In this document: piece after piece, positions 1 to 7,591 of the stretch
Numbering within the stretch: position 1 is the stretch's first letter
Layout of the letters: each line of letters starts with the position of its first letter
DNA from: Ignavibacteria bacterium
Lineage (GTDB): Bacteria; Bacteroidota; Ignavibacteria; Ignavibacteriales; Melioribacteraceae
Assembly (NCBI GenBank): GCA_027347805.1
Contig: DAIEQP010000027.1
Coordinates: 1-14,902 of the forward strand
Direction: 5' to 3'
Length of the DNA: 14,902 nucleotides
The notes under the pieces: generated by a model
The model's input: the letters and a program-made list of their open reading frames with translations, nothing else
Databases searched by the model: none
What the model was told of the DNA's origin: nothing
Translations under genes and position numbers: made by a program

Positions 1-28
1 GCAGGAAATTGCTGCGGGTAGAAGATAA
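1..28 (+). CDS. 3' end of an upstream gene, possibly RNA polymerase omega subunit
   Basis: The window opens inside a reading frame (codons from base 2) that ends QEIAAGRR followed by TAA at 26-28. A tail of this kind (ALxEIAxGxx) is typical of the omega subunit of RNA polymerase, RpoZ, and rpoZ lies near bamD in related Bacteroidota genomes. Both points are recalled family knowledge, and eight residues are too few to prove it. A competing frame (codons from base 3) ends RKLLRVEDNL and stops at 33-35, so the frame itself is not certain. Confidence 0.35.
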
Positions 29-83
29 TTTATAATTTTATTTTCCTGGTGCATCGGGAGAAAAATTCAAGCGGCTGTAATTA

Positions 84-677
84 TTGAAAAACTTAATCAT
101 CATACTAATTTTTATTACTAATGGATTAATAGTTCTTGCGCAGCCAAAATCCAATCTCGAGCAGATGTATTCGTTAATTGATAAATCTGTTGTTAAGTTG
201 GATTCATTATTAAATTCTTCAAAAACAATTTCTTTAGATGTGATTTCTTCTCCCGGTCTTGAAATTCTTAAGCCCAGAGTATTCGTAAAATTTTCAGGAC
301 TTGGTTACAATGTAAAATCGAAAGCTGAAAACGGCGCGATAAAAATTTCATATAATATTGTTAATTGTAAGACCGAATACAGTGATCTTAGAAAAGATGG
401 CTGGTTTGGATCTACAATTCTGGATCGTAAAATTTCAGTAAATGTTTCTTCGATAATAACTTTTGCCGATGGTTCTATTAAGCCCGTTGAATTTACAGAA
501 AGCATAACTGATATTGTTAAGACTGATGATATTAAAATGATTGAAGATGCATCATTAACATTTACTCAGTCGCAGATTCCTCAAATTCCTTTTTTCCAAA
601 ACTTACTGGAACCGGTTATTGTTGTTGGTGCATTAATTACAACTGTAATTTTATTGTTTACAATTAGAGGAAAGTAG
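84..677 (+). CDS. Unknown secreted/membrane-anchored protein upstream of bamD
   Basis: This 197-residue protein matches no family I recognise. It begins with a signal peptide-like segment (residues 1-20, hydrophobic, ending LIVLAQ). About 150 polar, beta-rich residues follow, and then a C-terminal hydrophobic segment at about 176-193 before a short RGK tail. This suggests a periplasmic domain held in the inner membrane by its C-terminus. The start is TTG at 84: an in-frame TAA at 78-80 excludes any earlier start, and no strong ribosome binding site precedes it. It ends 69 bases before bamD on the same strand, so a role in the envelope is possible, but that rests on position alone. Confidence 0.75.
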   Translation: MKNLIIILIFITNGLIVLAQPKSNLEQMYSLIDKSVVKLDSLLNSSKTISLDVISSPGLEILKPRVFVKFSGLGYNVKSKAENGAIKISYNIVNCKTEYSDLRKDGWFGSTILDRKISVNVSSIITFADGSIKPVEFTESITDIVKTDDIKMIEDASLTFTQSQIPQIPFFQNLLEPVIVVGALITTVILLFTIRGK

Positions 678-734
678 TGCAACAAATGGGTTTTTCCAAC
701 TAGCCCAAAATGATTATTTTTAACCCCCGAATAA

Positions 735-739
735 AGGAG
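735..739 (+). promoter_or_regulatory. Ribosome binding site of bamD
   Basis: AGGAG, within AAAGGAGA at 733-740, lies 7 bases before the TTG at 747. It supports that TTG as the real bamD start; no ATG competes. Confidence 0.75.
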
Positions 740-746
740 AAATATT

Positions 747-1502
747 TTGTTTAAGAAGTTAAGTAACGGATTATTCATAATTTTAGCATTGGTGCTTGTT
801 AACTGTGCTGGAATGGTTGATACAAGTAAATTTACACCTGAAGAATTTTATAACTATTTAATGCAGTTATACAATGATGAAGATTACGAAAAAGCTGTTC
901 CGGAATTTCAGAATTTCTTGCTTCAGTATTCCGGAAGCGCTTTTAATGATGATGCACAGTATTATCTTGCAATGACATACTTTAATAAGAAACAGTACCT
1001 GCTCGGTGCATACGAATTCAGTAAGCTGATTCGAAATATCCCGGCTTCACCTTTCGTTCCTGACTCTCAGTTTATGCTTGCAGAATGTTATTACAAGTTA
1101 TCTCCGCCGTACCAGCTTGATCAGTCATATACAAAAAAATCAATCGAGGAATTCCAGGCGTTTGTAGATTTTTTCCCTGTGAATAAAAAGGTAGAGGAAG
1201 CTGAAAAGAAAATCAAAGAGTTAACAGAAAAACTTGCACAGAAAGAATATCAAAGCGGTTTAACTTATGAGAAAATGGCATACGAAAGAGCAGCATTAAA
1301 ATACTACGCAAATGTTTCTGATACATATCATGATACAATGTACGGTCCAATGTCTTTGTATAGAAAAATTCAGCTTGAAGTTAAAAAGGGAATGAACAGC
1401 GACGCACTTGCCGATATCTCAACTTATTTAAACAGGTATCCGGATAACAGTGATGCAAAAGAAATTCAGGAACTTGAAGCACGGTTAAATAAAACTAAAT
1501 GA
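747..1502 (+). CDS. bamD: Outer membrane protein assembly factor BamD (YfiO-family lipoprotein)
   Basis: BamD is a periplasm-facing outer-membrane lipoprotein of the Bam complex, which folds beta-barrel proteins into the outer membrane. The 251-residue product starts with a lipoprotein signal peptide: basic MFKK, a hydrophobic core, and a lipobox-like LVNC with Cys20 as the lipidated residue. Asn before the Cys is unusual but tolerated. The rest is tetratricopeptide-like helical repeats, for example YNDEDYEKAVPEFQNFL, FNDDAQYYLAMTYFNKKQY and the BamD-typical SPPYQLDQSYTKKSIEEFQ followed by AFVDFFP. Length fits the family. It starts at TTG with a good ribosome binding site and shares ATGA with the next gene, so translation is probably coupled. 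Lgt, also in this window, would supply its lipid anchor. Confidence 0.9.
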   Translation: MFKKLSNGLFIILALVLVNCAGMVDTSKFTPEEFYNYLMQLYNDEDYEKAVPEFQNFLLQYSGSAFNDDAQYYLAMTYFNKKQYLLGAYEFSKLIRNIPASPFVPDSQFMLAECYYKLSPPYQLDQSYTKKSIEEFQAFVDFFPVNKKVEEAEKKIKELTEKLAQKEYQSGLTYEKMAYERAALKYYANVSDTYHDTMYGPMSLYRKIQLEVKKGMNSDALADISTYLNRYPDNSDAKEIQELEARLNKTK

Positions 1503-1978
1503 ACGAACGAAGAGCAAAAAAAGTAAGCGAATCAATCACCACAATGACTGAATTGGTGCTGCCCAATTATACAAATCAACTGGGTAATTTATTGGGCGGC
1601 CAATTGATGCACTGGATTGATATTTGCGCCGCTCTTGCTGCCGCCAAGCATTCAAACAGAATATGCGTAACAGCTTCAGTAGATAAGATCGATTTTCATC
1701 ACCCGGTATATCTCGGAAATGTTGTTACTCTTGTTGCATCAGTAAACCGTGCATTCAAAACTTCGATGGAGGTTGGTGTAAAAGTATTTGCTGAAAATTT
1801 TTCCGAAGGCACACGTGTTCATACAAATTCAGCATATCTTACTTTTGTAAGTGTAGATGAAAAAAGAAAACCGGTTGACACCTTCGAGATTGTTCCTGAA
1901 ACAGCAGATGAAAAAAGAAGATTCGAAGAAGCACTACTAAGAAGAAAAACGCGACTTGAAAAACGGAATCATTTATAA
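1499..1978 (+). CDS. Acyl-CoA thioesterase, hotdog fold (YciA/BACH type)
   Basis: This 159-residue cytoplasmic protein should hydrolyse acyl-CoA to free fatty acid and CoA. It carries the signature of this thioesterase branch: NQLGNLLGGQLMHWID at about 26-41, where Asp41 sits at the usual active-site position on the central hotdog helix. FHHPVYLGN (66-74) and HTNSAYLTFVSVDEKRKP (108-125) are also typical core strands. A charged Arg/Lys-rich C-terminal tail follows. Its ATG overlaps the bamD stop (ATGA at 1499-1502), and its 3' end overlaps the next gene by 23 bases, so it sits inside an operon. Chain-length preference cannot be read from sequence. A link to membrane lipid turnover beside envelope genes is possible but speculative. 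Confidence 0.88.
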   Translation: MNERRAKKVSESITTMTELVLPNYTNQLGNLLGGQLMHWIDICAALAAAKHSNRICVTASVDKIDFHHPVYLGNVVTLVASVNRAFKTSMEVGVKVFAENFSEGTRVHTNSAYLTFVSVDEKRKPVDTFEIVPETADEKRRFEEALLRRKTRLEKRNHL

Positions 1979-4055
1979 TTTTATTTTACTTACCTTTTTC
2001 CTTTCATCGAATCTTACCGCACAGATTCCATTAAACGGTTTTTGCCGATATAATCAGGTAAATATTAGACCTAATTTCACAAAAATCTCGGCTGTCTATT
2101 TCAATTCGGACGGCTACAGGGATCTTATAATTTATAATCAGCAATCTAATCAATACTTAACATTGACTGCAGATGCGAAGTTAAATTTTGGATATGCGTC
2201 AAACAGAAGTTCATCAATTAGTTTAACAGCGCTTCATTCAATAGGGAATGAAATGTCCGGCAAAAAATATCTGGCTTTATCTAGAAAGACCCGGGAAATT
2301 TCTGAAATTACTTTTTCGAGAGGCGGTGGTTTTTTTGTCAATTCTAAATATAAGTTGGACGGTTTCGGATCATCGATTGATGTGGGAGATATTAATGCCG
2401 ATGGAAAAACTGAAGCGGTAGTTGCCGGGACTTCCCAGGATGGAATGAAAATACTGAAATCCAATAAGGGAAGGATTGTTGAATTAGAAAATATAAAAGG
2501 GAAAATATTTTCTAGCGCCATATTTATTGATTTGAATTATGATTCATTTCTTGATATTGCCGCGTATGATGTTGTGTCTAATTCGATTGTGTTTTATGTG
2601 AATGACGGAATTGGAGATTTTGAAGAATCAAGATCTATAAATGTTGGTTCGGATATTAATGAATTCAAAGCAGTAGATATTAACTCAGACGGGTTTACAG
2701 ATCTCACTTTTATTCAAGATCATAAGCTTCAAATTATGTATGGAGATTCAGTTTCAACTTTTCAAAAGAAAAATGTTTTATCTACCGGAATTTCGATTGA
2801 TAATTATTCAATAATGGATTTTAATCGTGATGGTTATAATGATATTGCCTGCTTAAGTAAAGAATCCGGAGAAGTAAATATTTTCTATGCAAAAGGAATG
2901 AACCAGTATCATCAGCCGGTGCTTTATATTAAGAAAAATAATTTATGCGATATGGATTCGTATGTTGATAGGGGTGGAAGTAAATTAGTTGTGCTCAGCT
3001 CCGATGGCGCTGTTTATATGATAAGTTCTGTTTCCTTTCAGGAAGGACAATTTTCAATTTCGCTAGGAGAGAATCCAATCTCTGCAAAAACATTTGATGC
3101 CGGCAATGATTTATATAAAGATATTGCATTTTTGGATAAAGCCGCCGGCTTACTAAAATTAGTTTTAAGTGAAAGAAGAAATTTATTCAGAACCCTGTTC
3201 GATGTGCCGTTATCAACTCACCCGAACAACTTTCTTGTTGATGATAATGACAAGAATATGAAAACATTTTTTTGTTATTCGATCGGGGAAAGAACAATTG
3301 AAGCAATAAGATATGATTTTGCTAATCATACATATAAAAAGAATGTCGTTTATTCTGAGGCACCAATAAGAGAAATAAAGCTAGTACGTGATAGATTGAA
3401 AGATAGAATTACATTGTATGCACTGGTAAATGAGAATGAAAAACTATTTTTGCAGACTATTGAAATCAAGGATTTCAATTTGACTAATTCTGCCGTGGCG
3501 GGAGTTGCTTTAAAAGCGGCCGAATCAACAATTAACTTAAGTGTTTATAGAGACGTGTATTATGTTTTGGCTGAGGAAAATAAACTAAATCTGATCAAAT
3601 CAATCGTTGATGAAAAAGTTATTAAGAACGATTCAAAGATTTCCTTTGTAAGAAAACCGAATGATACTTATTCAGTTTCATTTGCGGCTATTCCGGAATT
3701 GTTTAACAGATATAAACCTGTTGCTGCTGTTTTATCGCTCAAGAAAAACTCCAGCCTCTATTTTTTCCTGGAAAAGGAAAGCATTAAAATCCCATTAAGA
3801 AAATATATTTCAGCCACACTTACATCCCAATATTTTATAGAGAATGATAATAATATTTCAGTCTTTTGTTATAATGACTCTGATGGAAAACTTTATCAAT
3901 TGAATGCAATGATAAAAGAAAGGAATGTAAAAGAGAGTATACTATTGGAAATGAAGGGGATCAATGATTATTTTGTATCCAGGCTTGATGAGAGAAGTCG
4001 ATATCTCATCTGCACGAATAAAATTCAGAACTCAATCACATTCAAAAAGCTTTAA
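1956..4055 (+). CDS. Secreted FG-GAP/VCBS-repeat beta-propeller protein
   Basis: This 699-residue exported protein has a signal peptide (residues 1-23, ending LTAQ). Its N-terminal part repeats the Ca-binding loop DxNxDGxxD of FG-GAP/VCBS propellers: FNSDGYRD (49-56), DINADGKTE (145-153), DLNYDSFLD (192-200), DINSDGFTD (241-249) and DFNRDGYND (288-296), with a degenerate copy near FDAGNDLYKD. Such propellers usually mediate surface or extracellular protein contacts. The last 350 or so residues lack clear repeats, and I see no T9SS sorting domain at the C-terminus. The start is TTG at 1956, inside the thioesterase gene, with only a weak purine-rich stretch (AAGAAG) upstream. Its TAA overlaps the ATG of the metalloprotease by one base, so the two are probably made together. 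The precise function is unknown. Confidence 0.8.
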   Translation: MKNGIIYNFILLTFFLSSNLTAQIPLNGFCRYNQVNIRPNFTKISAVYFNSDGYRDLIIYNQQSNQYLTLTADAKLNFGYASNRSSSISLTALHSIGNEMSGKKYLALSRKTREISEITFSRGGGFFVNSKYKLDGFGSSIDVGDINADGKTEAVVAGTSQDGMKILKSNKGRIVELENIKGKIFSSAIFIDLNYDSFLDIAAYDVVSNSIVFYVNDGIGDFEESRSINVGSDINEFKAVDINSDGFTDLTFIQDHKLQIMYGDSVSTFQKKNVLSTGISIDNYSIMDFNRDGYNDIACLSKESGEVNIFYAKGMNQYHQPVLYIKKNNLCDMDSYVDRGGSKLVVLSSDGAVYMISSVSFQEGQFSISLGENPISAKTFDAGNDLYKDIAFLDKAAGLLKLVLSERRNLFRTLFDVPLSTHPNNFLVDDNDKNMKTFFCYSIGERTIEAIRYDFANHTYKKNVVYSEAPIREIKLVRDRLKDRITLYALVNENEKLFLQTIEIKDFNLTNSAVAGVALKAAESTINLSVYRDVYYVLAEENKLNLIKSIVDEKVIKNDSKISFVRKPNDTYSVSFAAIPELFNRYKPVAAVLSLKKNSSLYFFLEKESIKIPLRKYISATLTSQYFIENDNNISVFCYNDSDGKLYQLNAMIKERNVKESILLEMKGINDYFVSRLDERSRYLICTNKIQNSITFKKL

Positions 4056-5647
4056 TGAGAAAAAACCTAATAATTATTCTTGTATTCATCGCTTCGGCAA
4101 TTCATTCGCAAAATCTGGATTCTTTATTTAATCGTTTTTTAGAAATTCGTGAGAGAAATCCTCAGGGCCGTCAGGTTACTTCCAGCAGTTCCGAACCTGT
4201 CAAATGTTCTTTCGGTATTGTTTCGGAAATAAAAAGTAACTTCAATAATTTTTCACCGAAACAACAAGCTGTTCTTGCACCACTTTTAAATAGACCGATT
4301 ACAGATACAAGTATAATTTCACCTTCTGGAAAATTTAAAATTAATTTTAGTAAAAACGGCACCGACGCACCGATTTATAATGTAAATGAACTTGCAAAAA
4401 TTGCAGACTATGTTTTTAAAGTCGAAGTAGATTCATTTAAATATCCGGTTCCAGCGGTTGATTCCGATGGAAAATACGATATATACGTTCAATACCTTGG
4501 TTCAAAAGATTACGGTTATACAAACTGGGATGATATGGATGCTAACAACAAAGCTATTGGATGTTATTTTGTAATTAATTCCGACTATAGAAGTTTTCCA
4601 ACTCAAGGTTTAGATTTCTTAAAGGTTACTGTTGCACATGAATTTCACCACGCCATTCAAGTTACCGATTATATTTATCGCCTCTCGGATAGTTTTTACA
4701 TGGAATTAACTTCTACTTCTATGGAAGAATTTGTCTACAATGATGTGAATGATTACTATAATTATTTGTCTTCTTATTTTTCAAATCCGGGTAAAGCAAT
4801 TGTTCAAAGTCTAGGATATAATCTGGCTGTATGGAATATTTATTTGAGGGATAGATTTGGCATTTCGATAGTTAAAGAAATGTGGGAGAAAATGCCCACA
4901 ATGAGAGCTGTTGAATGTTTCAGTAATGTTCTTGAAAAACATGGTTCCTCTTTGTTGAAAGAGTTTAATGAGTTTGGCATCTGGACTTATTTTACAAATA
5001 CAAGAGCAATAGCCGGACAATATTTCAAGGAAGGGGATAAATATCCTCTTGTTAAACCGGGAATGCAGGTTCAGCTGACAAATTCACAAGCTGCGGTAAC
5101 AGTTAAGTCGGAAGCAATATCAAACAACTTTATTGAAGTCACCGATGGTGAAAATACAATTGTTCCACTTGTTACAAATGCAGATATCACAAGTTCTGTT
5201 AATAGTAAAAGTTCAATATCTTTTGAAATGACAATTTCGAAAAATCAATCAACCGGGTTCTCTTCAATTTACCCGGGTTACTACGCTAAACTTTCAAGTG
5301 CAAATCCTTCTTTATTAACTGATAATTATTTTTTCAACGGTAAGCTAGCAAGCAAAATAGAAAACGCCGAGTTTGCATATCCCCAGCCATTTAATTACTC
5401 TAAATATTCAACAATTTATTTTCCTGCTCAACTTACATCTGAGGGTACAGTTGATCTGAGCATTTTTTCGATTGATATGAATCTCATTTACTCCGGTGTA
5501 TTGAGAATTGTCAACGGTAATAAAGTGGTAGTCGGATGGAATGTTTTAAATAATAATGGTAATAAATTATCGACAGGTGTTTATTTTTATGTAGTGAAAT
5601 GCGGCGATAATATAAGCAAAGGTAAATTTGTAGTATTGAATGACTAA
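4055..5647 (+). CDS. Secreted putative zinc metalloprotease with T9SS type A-like sorting domain
   Basis: This 530-residue protein has a signal peptide (residues 1-19, ending AIHSQ) and a gluzincin-like active site, AHEFHHAIQV, with the HExxH histidines at 195 and 199. MELTSTSMEEF at about 216-226 offers Glu candidates for the third zinc ligand. The overall plan recalls the MXAN_6640-like putative metalloproteases, an assignment made from memory. The final 90 residues (about 440-530) begin AYPQPFNYS and end LSTGVYFYVVKCGDN then KGKFVVLND, the pattern of a T9SS type A sorting (FlgD Ig-like) domain that directs outer-membrane passage and is normally cleaved. It starts in a TAATG overlap with the propeller gene and overlaps the ABC gene by 8 bases. 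Substrate is unknown. Confidence 0.82.
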   Translation: MRKNLIIILVFIASAIHSQNLDSLFNRFLEIRERNPQGRQVTSSSSEPVKCSFGIVSEIKSNFNNFSPKQQAVLAPLLNRPITDTSIISPSGKFKINFSKNGTDAPIYNVNELAKIADYVFKVEVDSFKYPVPAVDSDGKYDIYVQYLGSKDYGYTNWDDMDANNKAIGCYFVINSDYRSFPTQGLDFLKVTVAHEFHHAIQVTDYIYRLSDSFYMELTSTSMEEFVYNDVNDYYNYLSSYFSNPGKAIVQSLGYNLAVWNIYLRDRFGISIVKEMWEKMPTMRAVECFSNVLEKHGSSLLKEFNEFGIWTYFTNTRAIAGQYFKEGDKYPLVKPGMQVQLTNSQAAVTVKSEAISNNFIEVTDGENTIVPLVTNADITSSVNSKSSISFEMTISKNQSTGFSSIYPGYYAKLSSANPSLLTDNYFFNGKLASKIENAEFAYPQPFNYSKYSTIYFPAQLTSEGTVDLSIFSIDMNLIYSGVLRIVNGNKVVVGWNVLNNNGNKLSTGVYFYVVKCGDNISKGKFVVLND

Positions 5648-6278
5648 TTATAAAATTGAAATACAAAATCTTGTCAAATTTTTTGGACGCAGATTAATTT
5701 TCCAGGGAATTGATTTTTCCTTTACTTCTGGTAATGTTTATGGCATTTCAGGACCGAATGGGTCTGGAAAATCGACGATTGTAAAAATAATTGCCGGTTT
5801 AATTTCTCCAACACGCGGGCAGGTAATTCACATATACAATGAAAAAAAATTAAATGCTGATCAGTTGCATGAGCAGCTTGGTTTTGTCTCGCCATATTTA
5901 GTTTTATACGATGAATTTACTGCAGAAGAAAATCTGGAATTTTCTGCTAAAATCCGTGGATTGAGTTTTAATCCTGAGAACAGTAATCAATTGCTTCAGG
6001 ATTTTGGACTTGAAAAAAGAAAGAATGATTTAGTCCGCGCTTATTCTTCAGGAATGAAGCAGCGCCTTAAGTTTGCTTTTGCTTTGCTTCATCAGCCGAA
6101 ATTTTTGATTCTTGATGAACCAACTTCAAATCTTGACAACGATGGAAAAGAACGTGTTTATAAAATGATCGAAAGAGAAAAAAAAGATAAATTAATTATT
6201 GTTGCATCTAATGAAGAAGCAGATCTTGCATTGTGCAGTTCTGTTTTGAATCTCAATGATTTTAAAAATAAAAAGTAA
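5640..6278 (+). CDS. ccmA: ABC transporter ATP-binding protein, CcmA-like
   Basis: This 212-residue cytoplasmic ATPase is the likely partner of CcmB in the CcmAB complex of cytochrome c maturation System I, where ATP hydrolysis supports release of heme-loaded CcmE. Visible motifs are Walker A GPNGSGKST (38-46), a signature YSSGMKQR (135-142), Walker B FLILDE with catalytic Glu160, and a D-loop SNLD (163-166). Two usual residues are missing: the Q-loop position reads FVSPYLVLYDEFT (no Gln) and the H-loop reads VASNEE, with Asn191 where His is expected. It overlaps the preceding protease gene by 8 bases and ends 6 bases before ccmB. Assignment to CcmA rather than a generic ABC ATPase rests mainly on that neighbour. 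Confidence 0.82.
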   Translation: MTNYKIEIQNLVKFFGRRLIFQGIDFSFTSGNVYGISGPNGSGKSTIVKIIAGLISPTRGQVIHIYNEKKLNADQLHEQLGFVSPYLVLYDEFTAEENLEFSAKIRGLSFNPENSNQLLQDFGLEKRKNDLVRAYSSGMKQRLKFAFALLHQPKFLILDEPTSNLDNDGKERVYKMIEREKKDKLIIVASNEEADLALCSSVLNLNDFKNKK

Positions 6279-6284
6279 CCGCTG

Positions 6285-6944
6285 ATGAAATCATTTTCAC
6301 TTTTCAAGAAAGATTGGCAGTCCGAACTGAGAACGAGATATGCGGTTAATGCACTTGCGATGTTTATACTTGTTACTATAAGTGTAATAATGTTTTCAAT
6401 TGCCGGGGAGAAAATAAGTGAATATCTAACCGGCGGTTTATTTTGGGTTGTAATTTTCTTTTCAGCAATGTCGGGGTTATCCCGCGCATTTGTTTCAGAA
6501 GAAGAAAGGGGAACAACACTTGTCCTTCAGCTCATTGCTTCTCCTTCAACTATTTTTTCGGGGAAATTAATATTTAATCTTATTCTTGTTTTTATTATGA
6601 ATATCGCAATAACAATATTGTTTTCGATGCTGTTCGAATCATTCATAATAAAAAGTGCTTCCGTGTTCTTATTAGCTTTGATTTTTGGAAACATTGGAAT
6701 TGCAATTGCGTCCACAATTATTGCAGCAATAATTTCCAAGGCAAGTTCAAAAGGAACACTTTACCCGGTTCTTTCATTTCCAATATTACTGCCTCTGATT
6801 TTAACGCTGCTTGAATTAACAAAATTTAGCATGGATGGAAAGTCAATTAATCAGTCTATTATAGAACTTTCAGTGTTAATTTGTTATGATGTGATAATGG
6901 GAACTGCTTCTTACTTACTATTCGATTTTATCTGGAAAGATTAA
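6285..6944 (+). CDS. ccmB: Heme exporter protein CcmB (ABC permease of cytochrome c maturation)
   Basis: CcmB is the inner-membrane permease subunit that pairs with CcmA in cytochrome c biogenesis System I. The 219-residue product has about six hydrophobic helices and the typical family stretch GLFWVVIFFSAMSGLSRAF (51-69), followed by EEERGTTLVLQL and SGKLIFN. LYPVLSFPILLPLIL (159-173) is also characteristic. Length matches the family. It begins 6 bases after the ATPase gene. No ccmC, ccmD or ccmE follows: the next gene is on the opposite strand, and the two stop codons overlap in TTAA at 6941-6944. The rest of the pathway must lie elsewhere in the genome. Confidence 0.87.
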   Translation: MKSFSLFKKDWQSELRTRYAVNALAMFILVTISVIMFSIAGEKISEYLTGGLFWVVIFFSAMSGLSRAFVSEEERGTTLVLQLIASPSTIFSGKLIFNLILVFIMNIAITILFSMLFESFIIKSASVFLLALIFGNIGIAIASTIIAAIISKASSKGTLYPVLSFPILLPLILTLLELTKFSMDGKSINQSIIELSVLICYDVIMGTASYLLFDFIWKD

Positions 6945-7546
6945 TCGGAATTTTCTTCAATCAATCCATCTTTTACAAGTCGTATTGTCATCCATTTGTG
7001 GTCAGGAGTGAAAATTGAGAATATTATAGCAATGAATAATTGGAATATGCTTGTGATTATATAATATGGCAAACTTGTAACTGGGTTCTGGATAACCAAG
7101 ATCATTTTCAATACAGTTAAAAGACACACAAAAATAATCAGTAAAGTAAAGAGACTTAACTTACCGCGCGTCAGAGCATTATGAAATAAATCTTTACAAA
7201 AATAAAACAGTATAATAATTATTATAATAATATTATAAATGATACCTGCACGCCAGGGAAGAAAATAAACAATCGCCGCCGCTGCAGCGGCAAAAAACAT
7301 CCAAAAAAGTTTTTTTCTATTAGAGCCGAAACCAAATATTGAAGGCAATAAAAGTGTTGTAAAAAAAGCATAGATATGTGAATTAAATTTTATATGGAAT
7401 AATAATTTTAATAGTAACTGAATTGCATCCGGTATTCCATAGAAAAAGAAGAAAACAGAATGTTTAGTATTCCTTTGTCGAATAATCGGAATTAACCAGA
7501 GTAAACCATTAATGTATGCTAATAACTTAAGAAAACTGCTGTCCAT
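6941..7546 (-). CDS. Unknown polytopic membrane protein in a two-component operon
   Basis: I do not recognise this 201-residue protein. It is very hydrophobic, with about seven possible membrane helices (roughly 8-22, 30-50, 57-73, 80-97, 101-119, 129-151 and 159-180) and a short charged tail ending GLIEENSD. Two low-complexity runs stand out: seven alanines near residue 86 and a long isoleucine run near 106-112, the latter encoded by ATT/ATA-rich DNA. It lies 45 bases downstream of the response regulator gene on the same strand, so it probably belongs to that operon. It could be a sensory or accessory partner of the histidine kinase, or simply a target of the system. Its ribosome binding site is weak. 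Confidence 0.65.
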   Translation of the reverse strand: MDSSFLKLLAYINGLLWLIPIIRQRNTKHSVFFFFYGIPDAIQLLLKLLFHIKFNSHIYAFFTTLLLPSIFGFGSNRKKLFWMFFAAAAAAIVYFLPWRAGIIYNIIIIIIILFYFCKDLFHNALTRGKLSLFTLLIIFVCLLTVLKMILVIQNPVTSLPYYIITSIFQLFIAIIFSIFTPDHKWMTIRLVKDGLIEENSD

Positions 7547-7591
7547 ATAATATTTGTTCTGATTAATCTTTTAATGTTTTGAAACACTTTT

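Noticed and set aside
678..746. Possible weak hairpin (TGGG...CCCA) between the first gene and bamD
   Set aside because: The stem is only four pairs with a long loop and no proper U-tract; chance is the simpler explanation.
7209..7246. AT-only repeat-like stretch of ATT/ATA units
   Set aside because: It encodes the isoleucine-rich helix of the membrane protein; a hydrophobic helix in an AT-rich genome explains it.
7278..7291. Perfect 14-base palindrome GCCGCTGCAGCGGC with an adjacent A tract
   Set aside because: It lies inside the membrane protein gene and encodes part of its alanine run. On the plus strand the hairpin is followed by A, not T, and on the minus strand the T tract comes before it, so it is not a terminator.
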